Assembly (NCBI GenBank): GCA_022839625.1
Contig: JALHJL010000061.1
Location: forward strand, 1-21,663
Reading direction: 5' to 3'
DNA: 21,663 bases
From: Phycisphaerales bacterium
Lineage (GTDB): Bacteria > Planctomycetota > Phycisphaerae > UBA1845 > Fen-1342
A model generated the notes under the pieces. It worked only from the letters and a program-made list of their open reading frames with translations, was not told where the DNA came from and ran no database searches. The translations under genes and the position numbers were made by a program. Below, piece by piece: positions 1 through 7,407 of this stretch (the stretch's first letter is position 1; each line of letters begins with the position of its first letter).

Positions 1-1
1 G

Positions 2-94
2 ATCAAAGTCATCAAACGCATGGCTTACGGCTTCCGCGACGACGCGTACTTCTTCCTCAAAATCCGCGCGGCGTTCCCCGGAATTCGGAGATGA
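2..94 (+). CDS. Transposase, C-terminal fragment (ISL3-like)
   Basis: Thirty codons in frame 2 run from the window edge to TGA. They contain IKVIKRMAYGFRDDAYFFLK, the usual C-terminal end of IS204/IS1001/IS1096/IS1165-type (ISL3) DDE transposases. The catalytic residues lie outside the window. The stop codon falls inside the terminal repeat, three bases from the element end. The reading frame overlaps the last codons of the convergent kinase pseudogene, whose original 3' end was lost when this element inserted. Confidence 0.75.
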   Translation: MKVIKRMAYGFRDDAYFFLKIRAAFPGIRR

Positions 95-97
95 ACC
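76..97 (-). repeat. Terminal inverted repeat of the IS (right end)
   Basis: Read from outside inwards on the minus strand, this 22-bp repeat starts GGTTCATCTCCG and ends in GGGG. The identical 22 bp occur on the plus strand at 21568-21589. The eight bases just outside are TTTCGAAA here and CCACGATT at the other end, so they do not form a matching target duplication. Confidence 0.9.
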
Positions 98-1592
98 TTT
101 CGAAAGCAGCCAGGGCGTCGCGCAGCGGCTGCTCGGCTTCGGCATACTTGTGCAGCATCAGGCGGCATTGGCCAAGCCGCTTCTGCCGCAGGGCAATTTC
201 TACGGAGTCGGGGGGCAGCCGATTGCCCTGCTCAGCAAGCCAATCAACCAGCAGCGGCTCGGCTTCTGCGTACCGCCCAGACGCCTGGTGGGTCACGGCG
301 AGGTTGGCCATGGCGAGAAGCGTCTCGGGGTGCGATGGGCTGAACCGGGCCCTGCGTACCCCCACCACGTGTTCCAAGAGCGGAATGCCCCGCGCGGCCT
401 GAGCGCTGGCGTAGTATGCGCCCGCGAGGTTGTCCATGGTCGCCAACGTGTCCGGGTGGTCGGGACTGAGGAGCGCCGTCTCCCGTTCCAGCGCTTGTTC
501 TAGCGTAGCTACGGCCTGCGCAATCTGCCGATCAAAAAGATACGCGGCCCCCAGAGCGCTCAGCGTTTGCAGCGTGAGGGGGTGGTCAGGGCCGAGTCGG
601 GCGGTTTGCTTCTCCAACAGCTCCTCGTACAACTGCACCGCCTGACCCGCCTGGCCGCTCATCCGGTATGCCCGCCCCATGGAGTACCTCACTGAGAGGG
701 TTGCTGGATCGTCCGGTCCGAAGAGGGACGCGCTCTTTTCCGCGATTTGCTCATAGAGCGCGAGTGATTCCGGCAGTCTGCCGACCGACCGGTAGCCGGC
801 CGCGAGATTTGCCAGGGCCTCGAGGGTGTTCCGGTGGTCCGGGCCCAAGCGGGCCTCGTATCGCTCGTGAACTTGCTCGAGCAGCGGTAGCGCACGTTCC
901 GCCTCCCCAAAAACCACGTAAGCCCAGCCCAGATTGCTCATCGTTGCGAGCGTGGACGGATGGTCAGGTCCAAGTCGGGCTTGGTTCTTTGCCAGCGCCT
1001 CCTCCAGCAGCAGTATCGCCCGGGCCGGCTCGCCGTTGTCGGTATAGGCGACGGCCAGGCTATTTGAGGCGGCGAGGGTCTCGTAATGATCCGCCCCATG
1101 GAGCGCTCGAGTTCGCTCCAGCACCTCCTCCCGCAGCGATGCGCAGCGGTCCAGTTTTCCTGTGGCGCTATAGGCAGCAGCGAGATGGGTCAGTGTTGCC
1201 AGTATGTCGGGGTGGTCGGGCCCGAGGAGAGCTCTTTGCTTGCCCAGGGCGGTGTCAAGGAGTGCGATGGCGCGCGTCGGCTGCTCGTCGGCCAGGTAAG
1301 CCGTGGCCAGCGTGATCATGCTGCGGAGCGTGTGGGGATGATCGGGACCCAGGACCTCGCGGTGCCGGGCGAGCGCCTCTTCGCCCAGCGCGACCGCACG
1401 GGCGATTTGCCCGTCTTCGAGGCAGGCCTGGACGAGGTCATGGATGACCAAGAGCGTATCTGGGTGGTGCGGCCCGAGTTTCTCCTCCAGCGTGCCCCGC
1501 GCCTTGGTGAACAGATCCATCGCCGCCGGAAATTGTCCGAGGTTAAGCTGGGCCCGGCCGAGGTCCAGTTGCATCCGGGCGACATGGAGCGG
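98..1592 (-). repeat. Tandem TPR-coding repeats, about 126 bp per unit
   Basis: This part of the kinase pseudogene encodes consecutive 42-residue kinesin-light-chain-type TPRs. Each carries a linker of the form LGPDHPxTL. Ten linkers can be counted, including LGPHHPDTL, HGADHYETL, FGPDDPATL and FSPSHPETL. The linkers have diverged, so these are old repeats rather than a recent expansion. Confidence 0.85.
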
Positions 1593-3082
1593 GTCGCCGA
1601 CTGATTCGCCTTCGAGAAGTTCGGCCGCATGGTTGAGTTGCTCTCCCAACTGCGCCAGCAGCGGCGGCCCCCCCCGCTCCTCGTACCGCGGGTTCACCCC
1701 GCGGAAGATCCGCAGCAGGATTTCGTTGGCTTTCTCGCTGCGCGCGAGTTGCTTTACTGCCTCCGTTCGTTGAGCGGCCTCAGCCTCGCGCGCCGTTTGC
1801 GCCGCCTCGCGGGCGTTGTTCGCGACGAATACGCCGATCATGAGGCTGGCAATCAGCAGAATCGTCGCCGCGATCAATCCGCTGCTCAACGCCGCCACGG
1901 CCGGCCGGCGGCGCGCAAAGCGTGCCAACCGACCGAGCCATCCGACCGGCCGGGCTGTGATGGGTTCGCCACGCTCGAAGCGGCGCAAGTCACCGGCCAG
2001 CGCTGCGGCGCTGGGATAGCGCCGCTTCGGTTCCTTATCGAGGCATTTGAGGCAGATGGTCTCGAGATCGCGCGGCACGCGCGGGTTGAGCTGCTTGGGG
2101 GGGACCGGGTCAGCCGCCAGGGCCAACTGTAACGTGGCGGCACTGCTCTCCGCCCGGAATGGCGGTCGCCCCGAGAGTGTCTCGTACAGGATTGCGCCCA
2201 GCGCGTATACATCGGTCGTCGGGCCGATTCCGCCGCGTTCGCCCCGCGCTTGCTCAGGGGCCATGTAGCTCGGTGTGCCCATGGCCACCCCCGTTATCGT
2301 AATCCCCGCGACTTCGACCCGTCGCGCCAGGCCGAAGTCGCTGACCTTCGGAGTGCCGTCGGTGGTGAGCAGGATGTTGGCGGGCGTCAGGTCGCGGTGA
2401 ATGATGCCACGCTGGTGCGCGAAGTGGACCGCCTCCGCTACGGTGGCGACCAGAGCGGCGGCCGCGCGCGCCGGCTGAGGCGCGCCGCCCAGCTTGCTCA
2501 CCAGGCTTCCGCCCTCGATCAGCTCCATCGTGAAATAGGGCCGGCGGTCCACTTCGCCGGCTTCCTAGAGCTGCACGATGTTGGGGTGGTGCAGGCCCGC
2601 GACCGCCTGTGCCTCGCGCAGGAAGCGCTCCAATTCGTCCGGACTTGCGTACGGGCCAGCCACCAGCATTTTCAGCGCAACCGCGCGATGGAGACGCAGG
2701 TGATGCGCGCGGTACACGACTCCCGTGCCGCCGCGGCCGAGCACGGCTTCCACCTCGTAACCCGGAATCTGCGGCAGAGTCGTTTGCGCAGTTGCCCAGG
2801 CTGAGGCTCCAGAGCTTGTCGCCGCTGGTGGAGATGTGCCCCCGTCCTCGGCTGCCGGGAAAAGCAGGTCGAGCTCCGTGCGCACTTTTCTCAAACGACT
2901 CCATTGCCGGCGAACCTCCGGCAGGAGCTCGGGGCAGGAGGCGCAGAGCTGCTCGGGGGTGGCATCCGAAGCGAGCAGTTCGTCAAGCATCGCTTGCACA
3001 TGCGGGTCAGCGGACATCGACGCGCATCTCCACGCGATACGAGAATGGGACGCCGTGCTCGGCGACACCTGAGTTCAGGCCG

Positions 3083-3697
3083 TTAGGTGGTCTCATCGTC
3101 CAAATCCGGGCGAAGATCCGCCAGCGTGTTAGCCAGCGATTGGAGACCGCGATTCAGGCGACGCATCACCGTCATCGGTGAGATCTCGAGCACACGGGCG
3201 GCTTCGGCCTGCGACATACCCTGGATTCGCACGAGGTCGAAGACCTCTCTTTCCTCTTCCGGCAACCCGTCGATTGCTTCCAGCATTCGCCGGGTATGCG
3301 GGGTCGGACCCGAGCCGGTGCTGTAAGGCGCCGGTACGAGTTCGTCACGCAGCTCCACGGCCATCGGCTGCTCATCTAAGCGTCGAGCCATATCATTCAG
3401 CTCCCAACGCATGTGCTGACTGGCCAGAGCGAAGAACTGACGAACGGTTATCGGACGTGCCTCGCGTAGGGCCTTTAGTAGCCGCTCGACCACCGCACTG
3501 AGCATTTCATCCGTCTGCAAGTTAAGGGGGGGCTGCGCAAGCCGTGGATAGCTGCGGTGCAGCATGACCGCGCATAGCTGGCTCAGCCGGCGGACCGAAC
3601 GATCGAGCAGCGCCCGGACGACGGGCTCCGAGGGCGAACCGCCAGCCAGCTCGTCCAAGTAGCGCTGCACGACGACGGTGGTGTGTTCCAGGTCCAT
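3083..3697 (-). CDS. ECF-type RNA polymerase sigma factor (planctomycete, kinase-associated type)
   Basis: This 204-residue protein should direct RNA polymerase to a specific promoter set. The N-terminal half (about 1-105) resembles region 2 of the PF07638-type ECF factors. Region 4 (about 140-192) contains LPEEEREVFDL followed by a clear helix-turn-helix, MSQAEAARVLEISPMTVMRR. No anti-sigma gene is adjacent. Instead a Ser/Thr kinase gene follows 65 bp downstream on the same strand, the arrangement known for kinase-linked ECF groups, where phosphorylation is thought to control the sigma factor. Because that kinase is now a pseudogene, this factor may have lost its input. The Shine-Dalgarno at the ATG is weak (GGA about nine bases upstream). 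It ends in TAA. Confidence 0.85.
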   Translation of the reverse strand: MDLEHTTVVVQRYLDELAGGSPSEPVVRALLDRSVRRLSQLCAVMLHRSYPRLAQPPLNLQTDEMLSAVVERLLKALREARPITVRQFFALASQHMRWELNDMARRLDEQPMAVELRDELVPAPYSTGSGPTPHTRRMLEAIDGLPEEEREVFDLVRIQGMSQAEAARVLEISPMTVMRRLNRGLQSLANTLADLRPDLDDETT

Positions 3698-3839
3698 TTG
3701 AGTAATCCGACGGCGGCGATTTGCGCCGATGCTGCGATTTTACTCGCTTGCTGATAGCCCGCCACGCTTCTTAGGGCAGCCGAAGGGTTCAGCGGGACGA
3801 GAGACCAGAACTCGCCGGGCCCCCTCGAAGGAGATCAAC

Positions 3840-4595
3840 ATGACGCCGGCAGCTTTCAGCCAGTGCCTGGGGACCGTGGCCCATGAGCTTCGTAATCCCA
3901 TCGCCAACTCCATCAGTGGAGTGCGCGTGATTGCCTCCGAATGCAAACCGGACCCGTTCGCGGGGCCGATTCTCGCGGGCGTCGAGAACGAGTTGTTGCT
4001 GGCCATGCGGCTGGTGGACGATCTCTTTGATCTGTGTGCCGGGAGTCTGGGCAAGCTGTCCATCCGTAAGGAGACGGTTGGGCTAGAAGACGTCGTCGCA
4101 CGGGCGACGGAAATGGCGCGCCACGAGCTCGAGGCCCGGCAGCACCGCCTGACGATCTCGCTGCCACGGGAGCCCCTGTCGCTCGAGGCCGACCCCGCGC
4201 GGCTGGCGCAGGTGCTGGCGAATCTGCTGTGCAATGCCGCTAAGTTCACGAATCCAGGCGGGGACATCCGGTTGAGTGCGGCGGCCGAAAACGGACAGGT
4301 CGTTTTACGCGTGCGGGACAACGGCCGGGGAATTGCCCCGGGCCTGCTTCCACGGATCTTCGAGCTGTTCCAGCAATCACCGGGGCGCGCGGGGGGCGGG
4401 CTGGGCATTGGATTGGCCGTGGTGAAATCACTGGTCGAGCTGCACGGGGGGGCCGTCACGGCTCACAGCGACGGACCGGGCACGGGTTCCGAGTTCACCG
4501 TGCGTCTTCCTATGAGTGCGGATCAACATCGATGGCCGCAACGTGCAACCGTCACGATGGCACACGTACCCATCGTGCTGAGTCAGACAAACTAA
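3840..4595 (+). CDS. Soluble histidine kinase without a sensor domain
   Basis: This 251-residue protein has a complete transmitter core and little else. The H box AHELRNPIAN (His15) is followed by an N box LANLLCNAAKFT (Asn132), a G1 box DNGRG (160-164), an F box IFELF and a G2 box GGGLGIGL (185-192). It has no signal peptide, membrane helix, PAS or GAF domain, so it should be cytoplasmic and take its input from a partner or a fused complex. The start is set by a strong Shine-Dalgarno, AAGGAG, seven bases before ATG 3840; the frame is open further upstream but without a comparable site. No response regulator is adjacent; the nearest, the NtrC-type protein at 13217, is 8.6 kb away. It is divergent from the ECF sigma gene and convergent with the cyclase gene. 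Confidence 0.85.
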   Translation: MTPAAFSQCLGTVAHELRNPIANSISGVRVIASECKPDPFAGPILAGVENELLLAMRLVDDLFDLCAGSLGKLSIRKETVGLEDVVARATEMARHELEARQHRLTISLPREPLSLEADPARLAQVLANLLCNAAKFTNPGGDIRLSAAAENGQVVLRVRDNGRGIAPGLLPRIFELFQQSPGRAGGGLGIGLAVVKSLVELHGGAVTAHSDGPGTGSEFTVRLPMSADQHRWPQRATVTMAHVPIVLSQTN

Positions 4596-4794
4596 CCACT
4601 CCAGTCAGGCGGGCTTTCGCCGCATCTTCGGGGCGTTGGATCTAAGAGCCCTGCTGCTTCCCGAGTGGCGCGGTTGACTCGCAGGCGGTGCGGGATCGCG
4701 CCTCCTGGGCCCCCTCCAACTCGTCGCAGTCCGGGTTGTCTCTTCTTGCACGCGAGAGGCCTGTTGGAGGTCGAGTTGCCACTGGCAAGCCGAC

Positions 4795-5688
4795 CTATAG
4801 GGCAAGGCGGCTCCCGTTTGCCGGCCGCTGGATTTCCGCGAGCAACTGGCCGGACCGGAACACAGTGATCGCTCCGGTCGATTGCGAGATGCACACCGCA
4901 ATCGCTTGAGTCGAGGCAGTAATACCGGCGGCGGCGGCGTGCCGGGTCCCGAGGCCACTCGGCAAGCGGGCGTGCGCAACCGTGGGCAGCAACTGCGTCC
5001 CGGCGGAGAGTACGACACCATCGCCGCGGATGATAAAAGCTCCGTCCAGCGCCGAGAGTTCCTTGATCGTCTCTTCCAATTCGGGGTCGAGTAGGCTGCG
5101 TTCGGCTTCGGAGTAGCCCTTGAAAGGGTTGAGGACCAGGCGGCGCGACTGGACCAGCACCCGCTCACTGTCCCCGACCACAAAAATGGCTCCGACCGGC
5201 CGGCCCTCACGGCCTTCGACGGCGAGCGCCGTGGCCAGGGTCAGGGTGCGCTCGAAAACCTCCGGCTGGACATCCTCCGCGAGGACCGCCGAGCTCGTTA
5301 TGGCAAACAGCTCGGGCTCAGTGGCAAGGTCGAGCACGACCAGCGCGTCCAGGGAGTGCGAGCCATCGATTCCGGTCAAGCACACGACGCGATCACCGCG
5401 CTGCAACACCCCGCGGGCGAGGCACGGCAGCAGGGCCGCCTTGATGAGTCCGGCCCGGGACATACGAACGTTGGGGACGGTGACCCGGACGCTGCTCGGT
5501 CCGGTTTCCTGAACGCCAACATGCGTGGACCGCGTTACGAGGATGATGGGATAGTCGGCCTCCGCCGCGAGCAGGCCAGACTGACCATCCCCGTCAAGTG
5601 CATCGACGTATACAACGAGCGCGCGGGCGCCGATCTCTTGGGCGAGCTGCCGACTGTGGCGAATGAGTTGGCGTGAAACTGGTTCCAT
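4795..5688 (-). CDS. Di-adenylate cyclase, DacZ-like (pyruvate-kinase-C-like domain plus DisA_N domain)
   Basis: This protein is predicted to make cyclic di-AMP from two ATP. Residues 1-125 resemble the C-terminal alpha/beta domain of pyruvate kinase (ADYPIILVTRST, DRVVCLTGIDGS), the N-terminal domain of archaeal DacZ. Residues about 150-285 are the DAC domain, with the metal-binding DGA motif at 215-217 (LDGAFIIRGDG) and LPSGLGTRH at 242-250, followed by the usual IAVCISQSTGAITVFRSG. The canonical RHR motif reads RHA here; this may be normal for the subgroup or lower activity. No membrane helix is seen, unlike CdaA/DacA. ATG 5688 has GGAG seven bases upstream. It lies 30 bp behind the sigma-70 gene and is almost surely co-transcribed with it. 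Confidence 0.85.
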   Translation of the reverse strand: MEPVSRQLIRHSRQLAQEIGARALVVYVDALDGDGQSGLLAAEADYPIILVTRSTHVGVQETGPSSVRVTVPNVRMSRAGLIKAALLPCLARGVLQRGDRVVCLTGIDGSHSLDALVVLDLATEPELFAITSSAVLAEDVQPEVFERTLTLATALAVEGREGRPVGAIFVVGDSERVLVQSRRLVLNPFKGYSEAERSLLDPELEETIKELSALDGAFIIRGDGVVLSAGTQLLPTVAHARLPSGLGTRHAAAAGITASTQAIAVCISQSTGAITVFRSGQLLAEIQRPANGSRLAL

Positions 5689-5718
5689 GTTGCCGCTCCG
5701 AGAACGGGCGTCCTCGAG

Positions 5719-6723
5719 TCAGGACGCTGCCGCAAAGCGCTGTTCCAGCACCGTGCGGATCTTGCAGATGGCCTGGTTCTGAAGCTGGCGCACCCGTTCT
5801 TTGCTGACGCCGAGCATTATTCCAACCTGATCCAGCGTGCGGGGTTGCACCGCGCTGGAGGCTCCCAGCAGGCGCAGGGAGAAACGCGCATCTAGTACGC
5901 GCTCTTCGACAGCGCTGAGGTCGGCCGTGTTCTGGTCCAGGATCTGTCGGAGCTCGTCCAGTTCTTCGAGCTGGGCCCCTTCTCGCCGAGGATCCAGGTG
6001 GTCGGCGGCGCTGGCGAGCGGAATACAACCGGTCTGGTAACGATGGCGGTATCGCACCCCGCTCCGCGTCGCCCGCCAGAAGCTCGCCAGAATGGCTCGG
6101 CACACGTAAGTACTGAACTTGAATCCGCGCGAGCAGTCGAACTTGTCCACGCACCGCAGTAGCACCAGGTTCCCCTCGCTGATGAGCTCGCCTGATTCGA
6201 CACCGCTACTCGGGTAACGGCCGGCCATCGCCCTGACCAGCGACGTGTTCGCCCGGACAATCGCCGCCCGGGACTCCAGGGCAAAGCGGTCCCAGCGAAG
6301 TAGCTCACCCGTGGCGCGCTTCCCCAGGCGCCGGCCCCGGTGCTCGCGCAGCAACCGCAGCACGCGATAGCGGCCATAGTTGAATTGGCAGAACAGCTTC
6401 CGCTCCTGGATGGCGCTGAGAACGGTCGTGCAACCCACCACCGTTGGCGTCCCAGGCCGGGCCAGTGTGCCACTCAGAACCTTCATTGCCACAGACCCGT
6501 CCAGCCAGTCGCGCAGGCGTTTGAAGCCTGGGTGCCAGACGCATTCGCACGGTCCGGAAAGTAGTCGCCGGAGCCGTTGGCGCTCCGCGAGGGGCAGACT
6601 GGCCAGGACAGCCTCGGTGGGCGGCTCCACTGCTGGGTAGTGCCTCCACAGGCGGCTAATACGCCTGGCTTTCGCCCGGAAGGAAACGTCGTTTATGGCC
6701 ATAACTGCTCGAGCGGATGTCAT
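5719..6723 (-). CDS. Sigma-70 family RNA polymerase sigma factor, divergent
   Basis: This 334-residue sigma factor has a poorly conserved N-terminal 110 residues. Region 2 (about 148-218) is good: IVRANTSLVRAMAGRY, ELISEGNLVLLRCVDKFD, then FKFSTYVCRAILASFWRA. Region 4 (about 270-330) has RTLDQVGIMLGVSKERVRQL as its helix-turn-helix. Region 3 is short or missing, as in group 3 and other alternative factors. The start ATG 6723 is chosen because GAGGAG precedes it by eight bases; the frame is open for 52 more codons upstream without that support. The di-adenylate cyclase gene follows after 30 bp. This pairing suggests that c-di-AMP synthesis and a dedicated transcription programme are made together (inference). 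Confidence 0.85.
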   Translation of the reverse strand: MTSARAVMAINDVSFRAKARRISRLWRHYPAVEPPTEAVLASLPLAERQRLRRLLSGPCECVWHPGFKRLRDWLDGSVAMKVLSGTLARPGTPTVVGCTTVLSAIQERKLFCQFNYGRYRVLRLLREHRGRRLGKRATGELLRWDRFALESRAAIVRANTSLVRAMAGRYPSSGVESGELISEGNLVLLRCVDKFDCSRGFKFSTYVCRAILASFWRATRSGVRYRHRYQTGCIPLASAADHLDPRREGAQLEELDELRQILDQNTADLSAVEERVLDARFSLRLLGASSAVQPRTLDQVGIMLGVSKERVRQLQNQAICKIRTVLEQRFAAAS

Positions 6724-6814
6724 GGGCTTACTCCTCGCCTTCGTCTGTGTTCCGCGAACCTGAACCGAGAACCTCAGAAGGACTTCTTCGTTGCCTGGGC
6801 AACCGGAACCTCCG

Positions 6815-6857
6815 CCCCTGACCGGCGGCGACACGAGCCACGCGCACCGGTCAGAGG
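6815..6857 (-). terminator. Possible terminator hairpin after the lipoprotein gene
   Basis: Arms 6815-6825 (CCCCTGACCGG) and 6847-6857 (CCGGTCAGAGG) pair at 10 of 11 positions across a 21-base loop. It begins 38 bp beyond the lipoprotein stop. No U-run follows, so it may only attenuate transcription into the sigma gene. Confidence 0.35.
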
Positions 6858-6894
6858 CCGAGAAAAGCGCAGACGCCAAAGGCGGCCGGCGTGC

Positions 6895-7335
6895 CTACTG
6901 TCTGACGAGCGTTGCCGCCCCCTGCGACACGGACGTGCTGAAACTCCCGATGACCAGGTCCACGCTCAGGGTGCCGTCGGCGCTGGTCGGTTCCGTCGTC
7001 GAGTTCAGCGTGCCGTAGAAATTGAGGCCGTTGCCGCTCTGAGTCGCTGAGATATGGACCTGGTCTCCGTCGACGCTGGCAGATGCCGGAGCTTCGCGCC
7101 ACGTCACCGTCGTCTGGTTCTCGAAGACGTACGACACCTCCGTTAGTTCGCCACGGGAATCGAAGGTAAGGAGGCAATTCGTCAGCGGCGCGTCAAAGCC
7201 GTCGCTCGGGACGAGCTCCCAGGTGCCTTCCAGCACTGACTCCGGCCCTGGCATCAAGCCAGGGCAGCCGAAGACGCCGGCCAGCAACGCACTGGCCCCA
7301 ATCAGTAGAGACAAGCGAATTCCGTTGGTTTTCAT
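6895..7335 (-). CDS. Small predicted lipoprotein of unknown function
   Basis: This 146-residue protein starts with a lipoprotein signal peptide: Lys2 and Arg7, a hydrophobic core SLLIGASALLAG, and a lipobox VFGC with the lipidated Cys at residue 24. Phe at the -2 position of the lipobox is unusual. The mature part begins with CPG and then EGTWELV, and is rich in Thr and Ser with alternating hydrophobic residues, as expected for a small all-beta domain. I do not recognise a family. The start ATG 7335 follows a strong GAAGGAG with ideal spacing; a GTG or ATG five codons earlier would lie upstream of that site. It lies between the PilT-like gene (72 bp upstream) and the sigma-70 gene (171 bp downstream) on the same strand. 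Confidence 0.8.
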   Translation of the reverse strand: MKTNGIRLSLLIGASALLAGVFGCPGLMPGPESVLEGTWELVPSDGFDAPLTNCLLTFDSRGELTEVSYVFENQTTVTWREAPASASVDGDQVHISATQSGNGLNFYGTLNSTTEPTSADGTLSVDLVIGSFSTSVSQGAATLVRQ

Positions 7336-7407
7336 GGTGTTCTCCTTCAATATAGTGAGAGTGTTCAGGACCCTGTCGTTGGCCGGCTACGCGGCGCGCG
7401 CCGCTGA

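Larger units (their letters stand above)
1..97 (+). mobile_element. Right end of an insertion sequence, probably ISL3 family (partial)
   Basis: The window opens inside an insertion sequence. The first 94 bases encode the C-terminus of a transposase, and bases 76-97 are a terminal repeat that recurs inverted at 21568-21589. The element ends at base 97: downstream of it the opposite strand regains similarity to a TPR kinase (residues ALAAFER), while the last residues of that reading frame come from IS sequence. The ISL3 assignment rests on the C-terminal transposase residues and on a repeat that begins with GG. It is family-level recognition, not a database match. Confidence 0.85.
57..3017 (-). 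pseudogene. Membrane Ser/Thr protein kinase with TPR repeats, interrupted by an amber stop and truncated by an IS
   Basis: This would be a PknB-type kinase with a cytoplasmic catalytic domain, one membrane helix and a long TPR region for protein contacts. Start ATG 3017 has GGAG ten bases upstream. Visible features are the glycine loop GRGGTGVVY (about 94-102), AVALK (Lys116), HRDLTPAN (Asp209), DFG (Asp227), APE, a helix near residues 373-399 and about ten 42-residue TPRs. Codon 151 is TAG (2565-2567), between NIVQL and EAGEV, where relatives usually have Tyr. The frame is otherwise open, so one base change explains the break. The catalytic-loop Lys of HRDLKPAN is Thr. The C-terminus is replaced from base 97 on by IS sequence, and the frame stops at 57. 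An ECF sigma gene lies 65 bp upstream, a pairing common in planctomycetes. A sequencing error at the TAG cannot be excluded. Confidence 0.85.

Noticed and set aside
4596..4794. Short hairpins between the histidine kinase and cyclase genes
   Set aside because: The best (TTGCC and GGCAA, 4776-4788) has a 5-bp stem and a 3-base loop without a U-run, too weak to call a terminator.
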